Origin: Parietaria judaica | Lineage: Eukaryota > Streptophyta > Magnoliopsida > Rosales > Urticaceae | DNA length: 64,000 nucleotides | Assembly: GCA_954871525.1 (NCBI GenBank) | Contig: OX940864.1 | Coordinates: 17,974,001 to 18,038,000 of the forward strand | Direction of reading: 5' to 3' | Part shown: in pieces, positions 36,838 through 48,269 of the stretch | How positions within the stretch are numbered: the first letter of the stretch is position 1 | Layout of the letters: the number at the start of each line of letters is the position of its first letter | The notes under the pieces: model-generated | Seen by the model: the letters and a program-made list of their open reading frames with translations, nothing else | Databases searched by the model: none | What the model was told of the DNA's origin: nothing | Position numbers and translations under genes: made by a program

Positions 36838-37462
36838 ATTATTAAATAAATATAATAAACCTCTCTAAGGCTTTAACCTATATATATTGTGATTATTAAA
36901 TTTATTACAACTACAAACTTTAAAAACCCTATATGTTATGTTGGTTCCCAAATCACGGATCTGTGAAGAAACACGAACAACATCAAAGAAATCGAACAGA
37001 AAATTGAAGAACACGAACTTTTGGGAGAAGAAATTCTCTATTGATAATCGAAGGCAAAAATACAAGTAAATAAAACTCGAACTCTAATGGACTCAGCACT
37101 TTACAAAGTGTACAATGCTAGGTTTATATAGACACTCTCAAAGTGAAACCCTAGCTAACAAATTCGCACAAAATCGGGAAAGTACCCTAAATAATCTCGT
37201 CAAATCTTTGACTCGATCTTTGCTTGCTCCTCAAGCTACGCGCTTTCCTTGCTGGGTAGTTGCTGACTTTCTCTTTCCTGCCCGGACATCTTCTCTGTCC
37301 CCGAGCTGGCTTGCTCGTATGCCCTGGGCTGGGCTTGCCTTCTATCCGGACATTCTGCTCGTGTTCACCCGAGCTGGGCTGAACTCTTGTCCGTCCTTGG
37401 TTCTGGTCGGTACCCAGACTGACTTCCTCTGTGTGACGGACCAAGTCAAACTTAAGCTTATA
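36838..37462 (-). repeat. 5' LTR of the Copia element
   Basis: Right-hand copy of the repeat. Its outer end reads AAGCTTATA where the left copy has AAGCTCACA, so the terminal CA on + appears mutated. Its inner end abuts pol directly. Confidence 0.8.
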
Positions 37463-38093
37463 CGTGTTTCAGTTTTTGTGTGTATTATGTATATAATATA
37501 TTGGTTTGTGCATAGATTAATTACGTGCTCTTCATGCTACCCTTTTTTCACACACACACGCAACACATACATATATATTATATTGCACAAATTTAAGGTA
37601 AAGATAATTCATATGTTGATAAATATATATATATGATTTATAATTTTGTGTTTTATATATGGTTAATATTGTTAAGAAAATCAACAATAATCATGATGAA
37701 CGCATGTGACATGCAAAGCTATCGTTGACCCACTACCTCATCACTCATTTCTGAAATGTCATTATATCATCTTGGATGTATATATGTGTGTATACGCGCA
37801 TATATATGCATATATTTTGCTGATCTTAGAAACTTTACACAGCCGAAATCGTAGATGAGCTAAATATTATCATTAATAAACGCTCAATATGTATAGATAA
37901 ACTTTTCATTATATAATGCTCTCAAACATTTATATATGTTCATTATATTTATTTTTAGTAGATTCTGTCTATTCATTTTTTTTAATTTGTTTTAAAATTG
38001 CATTTTTTCAATATTAAAATTAAAAAATATAAAAAATATTTTTTAGTATCAAATTTGACCTATGGATGAATACGCAAGCATGCGTTTCATGCT

Positions 38094-38890
38094 CTTGCAT
38101 AGATGGGTGGAGAAGACGGAGACACTACCATTCCGAGAACTTTGTTTTCGGGCCCTTGAAGCCCTTAGTACACCGGATTTGGATATCTTTTGTGGACTCC
38201 TTTGGGCGTCTTGGACCGATCGGAACACCCAACTTTTTGAGCATCACATAAGGACTCCGGAAAAGTGGGTGGAGGAGGTTGCAAGTTGGCTTGCAAGTTT
38301 CAAAAGTGTCAGGCCGTTGTACGTATATAACCCCACAAAGTAGGGTGGATAGCCAACAAGCTTAGAGCGGAGCCGAGGATGGCGGTCTTAAGCTTAACGT
38401 GGACGCGGCGTGGGAGGAGACTTCCGGGCGAGCGGTGGTTGGCGCGATCGTGAAAGATCGGAACGGGGTGTTCGTGGGAGCATCGACCATTCTCATTGAA
38501 CATGTAGATTCGGCATCGACGGCCGAGTGTTTTGCCATTCGTTTGGGTCTCCAATTTGTCCAATCACGGAATTGGCACGTCTCGGTCGTCGAGTCCGATT
38601 GCCTCCAAGCGACGGGGTTGGTTAACGGGGAAAACCTCTACGGCAAGCGCGGACCGATTTTGGCGGATATTAACATGTTGATGTGGTTGGTTGGCGCTCC
38701 CGGTATTTGTCGGTGGGCTCCTAGATCATGTAACAAAGTAGCTAACTGTATTGCGAGATCTCGCCTTTCTTCATCGACTCTGGACTTTTGGTGTCTCGAG
38801 TGCCCGGAGTGGCTTGTAAACATTGTTACGAGGGACTTTACCCCTCTTTGATTATTAATATAGCTCCAGTTTTTCTCAAAAAAACAAAAA
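38094..38890 (+). mobile_element. 5'-truncated LINE with 17-bp target duplication
   Basis: The flanks are an identical 17-bp duplication AGCATGCGTTTCATGCT (38077-38093 and 38891-38907). The 3' end has an A-rich tail (AAAAAAACAAAAA). Coding remnants are on +: first a zinc-binding/linker region (LLWASWTDRNTQLFEHH), then an RNase H-like domain with LNVDAAWEE, STAECFAIRLGLQ and VVESDC as the acidic catalytic positions, and CNKVANCIAR near the end. The two parts are in different frames with a stop between them (38341-38343). Only the last ~800 bp of the LINE was copied. Confidence 0.9.
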
Positions 38891-38907
38891 AGCATGCGTT
38901 TCATGCT

Positions 38908-40260
38908 TGTTTGAGTAATAACAATGAGATTCTTCTTTTTCTTGTGTTTCAATGAAGAAGTAATGCAAATATTATCATTTTACCGCTCATATAATAATGC
39001 TATCAGTAACACGTTAGGTTAAAAATATGAGTAGAAGGTGGACCGAACAAACTCGGGACAAAAAAACATATCTTATTAGGTTATAAATGTTAAATATATA
39101 TATATATATATATCCGATATAAAATTAAGATATTTGAAATCGCACTACGCAATTATAATTGAGGGACAAACGCCCGTCTACCATCAATATTTACAAAAGA
39201 CATGAATTTTATTTTTAAGAGCAGCTTAAATATACCATCACATTATGTATTTTGATTTTTTGTATATGATCGTTTTTATTTCAAAAAAACTCGTTATTAC
39301 CCTTATAAAGAATTCTTTTATTTAGGCTATAGTTTTATTTTGAATACAATCTATTTTTTAAAATCCAAATTATATCCTCAAAATATATGCACCTCTATAG
39401 ACATGAGGGGCAGGAGAAACGGTGAGAACCAAATTTCCGACGAGTCAACGACGTGGAAGAGACTGCACAAACCGGAATATATACAAAACACTACCAGACG
39501 ACAATAACGACTACTAAAGAATGTGACGAGGCGGCAACAGCCAGTCGACGAAGCTCAGCAGGGTTGAGTAGGGGAAACAGCTAGTTAGAGAAACACTAGT
39601 TTTTTGAAACTAGAGAAACACTAGTTTAGGGATTATTTTGTTTGTTTTTTAAAATTAAAGAATACATTTTAGCAAAAAAAAATGAAAATAAAAGCAGGTG
39701 TAAATAAAATAAATTTCCAACTATATAATTACTTCTATAGCATTAATATTTAGAAAGTTTACGATCATCAGAAATTTAACATTATACTCGAATCTCTAGA
39801 CATAGAAAATCTAGTTAGGGATTAATAATGTAATTATATCAAACGACAAAGAATATTACTTAATCTTGGTTTGTGGACATATATGGTTTGGACAGAGAAC
39901 TAAACAAAAAGGACAAGTACTGGGCCAACTGATTAGGCCCTAATTTAGTTCTACTTAGCAATAATTATTATAATTAATTTGCGGATCAGATGGGATGGAT
40001 TATTATTTTTGAATTTCCCGATCGTAATTTTAGGTTCCATTTGTTTTTCAAAACCTGAGTTTTTTAGTTCTGTTTAAAAATTATATATTTTTGAAGAAAA
40101 AATATATATAAGGCTAATTAATATGAACCGTCAAGTCTTATTCTGGTTTAAACAAGATATCCCAAATTTCAAAAATACTTGATTTTCAAAAATCGGGATC
40201 CGATGTCCCAAATTTCAAGAGCGTTCCATATTATGTACTAGTGGCGAGGTCACTAAGGAC
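38908..40260. other. Intergenic DNA, no gene seen
   Basis: AT-rich, with a GC-richer patch near 39400-39600 that has no usable frame. Nothing further is supported. Confidence 0.5.
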
Positions 40261-40426
40261 CACAGGCGGAACTACCCTTTGTGGTAGTGGTGCTCAAGCC
40301 ACCCCAAAAAATATTTTTTGTTCATTTTTAGTACTAAAATTTTCAAAACTTACAAATTCATACCCTTAATTTACAATAAAACATCATACCAGCCCCCCCA
40401 AAGCCTAAATCCCAGTTCCGCCTATG
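40261..40426. mobile_element. 166-bp hAT-type MITE
   Basis: The ends CACAGGCGGAACT and AGTTCCGCCTATG are inverted with 12 of 13 matches. The flanks CTAAGGAC (40253-40260) and CTAAGGAT (40427-40434) match at 7 of 8. It is non-coding. The ends differ from the TAGGGGTG family, so it belongs to another hAT group. Confidence 0.82.
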
Positions 40427-42903
40427 CTAAGGATCCCACTTGATTGGTCCAACTATTGACATTGGGTCTATTTTACGCTCCACTAATTTTTTTATTTGTG
40501 AGATAGGCTCTTATTTTAACTCCAAGTGACTTCATTTAGAGTTAAAACGGAAACCTACAATGCGATTGAATACTTCGATCGTAATGTAGTTAACTTAATT
40601 TTAATATCATATCTTATTTTAAAAATTATAACATATTATTTTCTGCCCCCTTCGACAATCCTCGGCTTCGTCACTATTATGAACCTATATATAACTTAAG
40701 TTTTCTCCAAGATTTTCATTTGCTATATTTCTAGATCAAGCATATTATGCTTGTTACTTTTGCACAATCAACAAGTGCCATGTCATTATTTAAAAAACAA
40801 TAGAAAAATAAATTAATTACTAAACAACTTTTTTAAAAATCACCACCACATCAAACTGGGAGTATGTGAACGTAAATTTACTTTTAAGGCACTTAAAAAA
40901 AAACAAACAAACAAACTTGGGTAGATTTATGTAATTTTATAACTAACCATTGAATAATTATTAATATCTCTTAATGTATACTAAAATAAATCAAGTTGTT
41001 ATATTAAATGTATATATGGTAGAAAATAGCATCAACTTGCTATCTCTTGAGAAGAATATAATATTACAACAAGGAGTAGGTGTACTATACACACATATAC
41101 ATATATAGACCTATTTTAATATTAAATACATAGGCTTTTTGAAAATTCAACACAAAATCTTGATTTGGAGTTTTTTAATTAATTAATTAATTAATTAAAA
41201 GAGATCATATAGTTAGGGCATCATCGACGTGCCTTGGGGTGAGAAAATGTTGGAATATATATGCAATAGTGTCGTTACGTGGTCGGACGCATATACACAT
41301 GAATATTAATATTCATATAGTATTATTCATATTCTATACTCTCATTATATATATTCAACCAATAAATATATACTTATAAGACTTGGAAATAAAGTATTTT
41401 CTTGGTTTCAACGTATATTTATATAATGGAATTGCATGTGTAAAGCATTGGATACCGATGAGGATGAGGAAGCATCAATGTTAGGAATGAAAATCCGAAT
41501 ACATGAATCCAAAAACCAAATAATATTTTATTTTTTGAGTATTTTTATTTTGTTTTTTGGAGTAAAATATTATCTTCATTCGAATTATTGTGTTAGCTCG
41601 ATGAAACAGTGGGTCTGTTTGAAGTCAGCTCAGATAACGACGTTGTTGTGTTGATCAAACAAACACTTCCTTTGCTTAGACTGGTTTAGGGTACAGTCAA
41701 CCACACACACACACATATATATATACACACGAGTATATGTTATAGGCAATATTGTTGATACCAATATGAAAGTGAAATATGATCGATTTACATGCCAATT
41801 ATGTGTGGAACAAGAAGAGGCTCAATTATGATTTAATCAAAATTAAGGTTTAATTATGGTTATTTTAGTTATCAATTGAATGGATATTTTCCAAACTCAC
41901 TCAAAATAGCGCGGCGTATCTTAAATTTCAAATATTTTTTATTAGTCATTTACATATGTATGCAACAAATTGAAGAATTTACATGAGAAACCTCAAAATG
42001 TGGAAGAAAAAAAAGTGTTAATTAAAGTTCTAGACACGTAAAAAAAAATCATCATTAGCGAAGATATACGAATAGGAAAGAATAACTCAAAAGAATCAAA
42101 TTTCATGACATTAGATATTTAATTAGTGCAATTGAAAGTTTGAGAATATGTCGCTTTATTTTAAATATTTATAGGTACTTTTGCCGCAATTATCTTTTAA
42201 TTCATCATGTGGATCACAAATACAAGAATAATATTCATTAGATATGGAAATATATATAGTCAAATATATACGCATACGAATTCTATTATATTTGAATTCT
42301 AAATATGGAATTTGGTTGTATAGTTATCAATTAAATCAGATAAAACAGCGCTATCTATGTAGGGACGATTGTGTTTTAATAAGTGAAGAATATAGCATTC
42401 AACATAAAAATAAAAATAAAAACTAAGAATATCTCGATTAAACATGCATTTCTCACAATTTTATTATTTTATACTACCTTGTAATTATTAGATGAAAGAG
42501 AGAATAATAAAAATAGTTGATATAAAATCAAGAACGGTTACAAATAATAAACAGTAGTGGATAGGGACAAGCTAAATTTTGTTTATTACGAATAAATCTG
42601 GCATGCTATTTATTTATAAAAAGAGTTTATCTACTTCTTCAAAAAAAATTCTTCTAAATTAATTCGACTGGATGAATAACGCTTACTCAAATATATATAA
42701 AATAAAAATCTATTTATGGATGATAAATTTTAAATTTTGGTTTTTAGAGTCTTTGATAACAACGCATTTTATAAATTTTGGTCCGAAATTTCGATTTTTC
42801 TATACAAGCTTTGATAAATCACAATTAAATGTTTATGTTAATACATAAATTGAGTCATACACGTCTGTACATCTCCCTATACATGAATCAAACTTTTTCC
42901 GAA

Positions 42904-42957
<54 letters not shown>

Positions 42958-44749
42958 ACACACACACAAAACTTAAAATGAAGAACAGTAATTAATTTTC
43001 TTCAAGGATAAATTTTCAAAGGACCGAACATATCAAGCAGACACCATAGCATTTATCGGGATTTGAAGATATTCGATTTCTATCTAATTTTCACGTGAGA
43101 AAGTCTTGTGTGGTCAACGATGAGTTTTAGTCAACTTAACATCTAAAAAGGCATAAACAAACACAAGTACCATATTTACACTTACCATGGTACTAGATCT
43201 CCCATGAAAATGATGTTAATTATGACAACCTTAGGAATAAACTATCAACAATTAATTAGGGTTTTGCTATAATTTACTTCTCAAAATACATTCTAGTATT
43301 TAAACAATTAATATTTTGGAAATGAAAATGATTTCAATTTTCAATGAACCCGTAATCACCATTTTGAAGAAGATAAAGAAAGGATGTTTTCTTGAGATCG
43401 AGACTGGAATAATTTGAGATCAGGGGCAGGTCGAGCCACACATGCAATGATGCACAAGTGGGTGCACGGCTTGCTTTCACCTCAATAACGATATTTGTTC
43501 GTTTGCTTAGTAAGCCAATCTAAATCAAATATTGTTTCACTTCACCCGGAACTTTAGTCTTGCGAACCGGACCCGATTGTGTAAAACTCCGGAATAACTA
43601 AGACCCGACCGAAAAGTCAAAAAAAAAAAAAAAAACTATACCCAAATCTGATTTCACACATAAAAATGAGCTATGGCAATATGAAAATGGAAGATATAAA
43701 GGTGATGTACTGTGTTGATCATAATGTGTCCGAACCGAAGGAAATGATTGAAATAGTGAAATAATATCGCTGCAAGGCACATGCACTGATATCAAATCAT
43801 GGCCATGGATATCGATGGATGGTTCAGAATCGCAGTGTGTATATGTTTTCTTTTTGTGGGACCTAAAATTAGCCCCACATGAAACACAAATAGTACCACT
43901 CTCATGCAGAGGTATCACGGACTCATCGATCGATTGCATTGGAAACATAATACCTTTCCATCTCTCTTCTCAAATCACTCGAATACATCTTTGTATTTAG
44001 CGGCATAAGTATTTAATTGTTTACATTTTAGTGGTGGCATAAATGCAAACAAATTTCACGGCCAGAGTTGTCAATATCCTCGATTTTGCTTCTCACCGAA
44101 ATTATATGCTACTTTTTCAATCGATCTAACAGAATTTTGGAAATAGCGTTAAGTGTTGAACACGTGTCACTTTTTGAAATAAAAAAAATCATACATTTGT
44201 GTTTTATTTTTTCTAGTACATAAAACTTTAACATCAAGTGAGTGACATTTTAGAGAAAATAAAATAGTAGATGCGTAAAAAAATGAGTTTATACAGCCAC
44301 AAAATAAAAACATTGAATACTAATGCCGCTATTAACCATTTTTTACCTTACCAATTAGCTTATGTTATTTCCATCTTTAATTATGGGATAATCATATATA
44401 ACACCTGATCTAAAGGCCATAAAGGCAAGAAGCTTTTCTGATTCACTACCCAAGACTCCATTTTCCTTCACTAGGTTTTTTTTAATTAGTTGCATATTAA
44501 TTCTAGTACACTATAGCCTTTTTCAATGATCTTTTTAATTTAATTTGTTTGATTTTTTTTTTTTTTAAAGTACTTGTTGTGACAAACCCCAAGAAAAAAG
44601 ATAGAAAGTGTTGTTCAAGAAACTACAAAATTTACACAAAGCCCTACACATTCTGCTTAATTAGCATCACCTTTTTGAGAGCTCCATTTTCCATGAATAA
44701 TTTATGTGGCCATCAAAATCTATGGCTGACCATTGTTGAGGATTCTGAG

Positions 44750-44787
<38 letters not shown>

Positions 44788-44990
44788 TAATAATATTCTC
44801 TCTTATTTAGGTTTTGGTTTTTTCCTTTAGAAATCCAAACAGCCAGAGTCATAGCTCCATAACCAGATCTTCTCCCCAAACCAAGCTCTTCTACATAAAC
44901 ATATTATATTTTCATTTTCCTTTTGGGAGATATCCTTCCTTACTTCTCTAACCTTGAGTTCTCGAGACACACACACACACATACATATAC

Positions 44991-45058
<68 letters not shown>

Positions 45059-45246
45059 GTTATTTTTCTGTCGTTTTGGCAGAGTTTGAGAGAGTTTGTG
45101 TGTTGTTTCTGTCAATTAGCTTTGAAAGTTAGCTAAGATATTTTAGCTTCTTGTGTGTTTTGTAACCAAAACCCTTTGTTTTCTTTCGCTTGGTACGGTC
45201 TTTTTCTTCTCTTGTGTGAAAGCTGCTTTGTGTCTATACTATATTC
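40427..45246. other. Long intergenic region before the IDD gene
   Basis: No gene supported. It holds microsatellites (AT)n(AC)n at 42907-42958, (GA)n at 44753-44784 and (AC)n(AT)n at 44969-45058. The last two lie within 500 bp of the IDD start codon, in the probable promoter or leader. Small frames such as 43598-43948 (minus) have no family features. Confidence 0.5.
44753..44784 (+). repeat. (GA)16 microsatellite upstream of the IDD gene
   Basis: An uninterrupted GA tract about 460 bp before the start codon. GA/CT tracts are frequent in plant promoters and leaders and can bind BPC-type GAGA factors; a role here is inference. Confidence 0.7.
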
Positions 45247-45518
45247 ATGCATATGAATATCAACAGCATGTCCGGTGATCAAGGGTTTTCTCTGCCTTCC
45301 AATTCAATTGGATGGTTCGCTCATCAAGACCAAATCCAAACCTCAAACCCTAATTCCCTGATCTCCACAATCACCAAACCTAATAGTAATCATGGTCCTC
45401 ACAACCCAGCAGCTGCCTCCAAGAAGAAGAGAAATCTACCAGGAAACCCAGGCAAGTATATATATACATAGATATGTACTATAGATAGTTCCCTTTGAAC
45501 AATAACTTAGCAGAACTA

Positions 45519-45563
<45 letters not shown>

Positions 45564-45895
45564 GGTTTTTCAAATCAGTTGAGTACTGTGTACCTGATGA
45601 ACTATATGTATGTATATCTCTATATGAGAAATTTTCAGCATAAGTATCGAATCTTACAGTGCGTCGGCATAATCTCAATCTTATTACCCAAAGGCTACAA
45701 AACAGTATCGAGGTCTAATTTAGTCCATATCGAATTTAACATCTCTTAAAGTATATGTACATATATAGTCTGTGTAACACAACTTAGAAGAGATGCCAAA
45801 ACATTATTTTGTGACCTTTGAATACTATTGTCTCTAAGAAAAGAGATTGGAAATATGCAGATGAACGTAGTATAAGATTGATCGTACTTATGCCG

Positions 45896-45939
<44 letters not shown>

Positions 45940-48269
45940 TGTTGCTGTGTTTGTGTATTAAGTCTTAACCAATTCCTTCTTTTCTTAATTTTTCAAACTC
46001 TATAAACTCATACTACTATCTCGACGCATATATAGATCAAGTGATTACAATGTTCTAATATAGTGATTAGTACATGATTAATCCATCAATTAGGTATGGC
46101 TAATCATTCGAATTCTGTAAATTATAGTACTAATCTGGTGATAAATAGTACATGATTAGTTATCTGAGTACTCTAGCTGATCATGAACTTCGACAACGGC
46201 TTCTTAATAGATCCGGATGCGGAGGTCATCGCCTTGTCGCCGAAGGCTCTCATGGCGACGAACCGGTTCATCTGCGAGATATGCAACAAGGGTTTTCAGA
46301 GGGACCAGAATCTGCAGCTTCACCGGCGAGGCCACAACCTGCCGTGGAAGCTGAGGCAGCGGAACGCCAACGAGCAGGTGAAGAAGAAGGTGTACATCTG
46401 CCCGGAGAAGACGTGCGTCCACCACGACCCGTCTCGGGCCCTGGGCGACCTCACCGGGATCAAGAAGCACTTCAGCCGGAAGCACGGCGAGAAGAAGTGG
46501 AAGTGCGACAAGTGCTCCAAGAAATACGCCGTCCAATCGGATTGGAAGGCTCACTCCAAGACTTGCGGTACCAGAGAGTACAAGTGTGATTGTGGGACCC
46601 TCTTCTCCAGGTATACAAATATATATACTTATTTATATATACACAAATATATATGTATAAATAGTTCCCTAGGGCGAGGGATAACTCTAAAATCCTTGTA
46701 GTATTTGATCATGATGCATACTCATTTGAGTTCGTGACTCGAATCCGTTTCTTCGGCTTGCTTCGTTTAAAAAAGCTTGGCAATGAGACATCAAATATTG
46801 GAATTTTTACGGGTCGGATTAGGATTTTTGTTTTGTGCGTTATTAGAGCTAATTAAACTATCTACACACTTATGACTTAACTATTTTTTTTTAGTCATTA
46901 CATTCTCTACAATTATAACTTTTTTTTTTACTAATGATTTTCAATTCTCTGTAATTTGCTTTATAAATTGGGTTTTCACTTTAAATTCTTAGATGCAATC
47001 TTCTTTCATTTCGTTTCGACAAAGTAATTATACAATTAGCTACACTAACTTGCGACACTCTTTAACTAAAGTGACACTTGTACCCTCACATATTTTTATT
47101 TGGATTTCTATGATTTATGATTATGTGTGGCTTATAATTTTTTTTTTTTTTAATCTTGGAATTTTAATCATTCTAGGAAAGACAGCTTCATCACACACAG
47201 AGCCTTCTGTGATGCCCTAGCTGAAGAGAGTGCTAGGCTCACTTCAGCGGTGGAAACCAATCTGAGCTTCGGAAATGAGACCAACATGGTTAGCTCTCAC
47301 CACCCCAATCTCAACGGGTTTGCATCTGGTCGCGACGTCCCTGGTCTGGCATCTCCTTTTGGCCCGGGTACCGGCTTTCATCCGCAGGGTTTCAGTGTCG
47401 GAGAAAACCACCACAAACCGAGTTTGTCACTTTGGCTCAACCAAGCCAATCCTCAGCTAAATAACTCCTTGGACATCTCAAACTTGTCTCATGATCAATT
47501 GGCACAAATGGGAAATTCCAATGCTTATGGTACCAATAATATTGGAAATTCCAACAATACCCATTTCCTAGGGTTTGATCATAATAGCCAAAATCATCAT
47601 CACCAGCAAAAGAGTGCTTCAACTTCTTCAACGATCCCTAATCTCTCGCTGATGTCACCACTAGGGTTGAAGGAGGAGTTGGGCTCAGCGAGTCTCTACT
47701 CGTCGTCGGATCAAAAGCAGTCTCATAACTTGACGACCAAGCAATATTCGAAGCCGATTCTTCCGATGTCAGCCACGGCCCTTCTTCAAAAAGCAGCGCA
47801 AATGGGCTCAACGAGATCAGCAAACTCAAACTCTAATCCTAACCCTAACCCCAATTCGTTGCTCTTCGGGGCATCGAATGGTGGGTCGGGTGTGACATTA
47901 AGCTCATCGCATGCTCCTTCCACGACTTCAACGACGAGCTTCAGTTCGCTGAGCCAAAGCAGAAGTTTGACCAACAACATGGCTCATCATGATCGTGATC
48001 AAGCCTTGATTATGGACAATTCAAATGTGATGGGCCCATTGAGTACGAATTCTTCGTCGTCACCGAAAGCTAGTGATCATCACCGTCATCTTCATCACAA
48101 TCATCCTTCTATGTCGAGCATCATGGAGAGCGGTCTGACTAGGGATTTTCTCGGCTCCGGAACCGGAAACTACACGTCGCAGAGGCAACAACTCATGCAA
48201 GTTCATGATATGGGAAAGTTTGGAAATTCGGCGATGGGATTAAGCCAATTCACAAGCAACCACTCATGA
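45247..48269 (+). CDS. INDETERMINATE-DOMAIN (IDD) C2H2 zinc-finger transcription factor
   Basis: This is a plant nuclear transcription factor of the IDD family, members of which act in development, hormone and sugar responses, often with GRAS proteins. Exons: 45247-45451, 46211-46610 and 47177-48269; product 565 residues. A basic [10 protein letters not shown] precedes the ID domain. Finger 1 uses C90, C93, H106 and H110; finger 2 C132, C137, H155 and H160; finger 3 C167, C170, H183 and C187; finger 4 C194, C196, H209 and C213. The C-terminal family motifs are present: [16 protein letters not shown] (about 399-414) and LTRDFLG (about 522-528). The linker is rich in Asn, Ser and His. Intron 1 uses a GC donor (CCCAG|GCAAGT) and a TTAATAG acceptor; intron 2 is GT-AG. 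An alternative start is the internal Met at 45268. The IDD subtype is not assigned. Confidence 0.95.
45900..45937. repeat. (TA)n microsatellite in IDD intron 1
   Basis: A long uninterrupted TA tract. Intron 1 also has a (CT)n(AT)n tract at 45520-45564. Confidence 0.75.

Larger units (their letters stand above)
33955..37462 (-). mobile_element. Internally deleted Copia retrotransposon
   Basis: Two nearly identical direct repeats, 33955-34581 and 36838-37462, flank a minus-strand Copia pol remnant. On the minus strand a purine tract (GGGGGAGAA) precedes the 3' LTR (34581 leftward). The 5' LTR on the right is joined directly to mid-integrase (HVVERRNRTV), so the primer site, gag, protease and N-terminal integrase are gone. 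No matching target duplication was found (left ATTGT-like, right CGTGT). LTRs look highly similar, yet pol contains several stops, suggesting the element was defective before or soon after insertion. Confidence 0.86.

Noticed and set aside
43598..43948. 116-residue minus frame ending in a Phe run
   Set aside because: No splice or family support; the Phe run is a poly-A tract read on the other strand.
46152..46589. 145-residue frame overlapping IDD exon 2
   Set aside because: Shadow frame of the GC-richer zinc-finger exon; the IDD frame has all the cysteine and histidine ligands.
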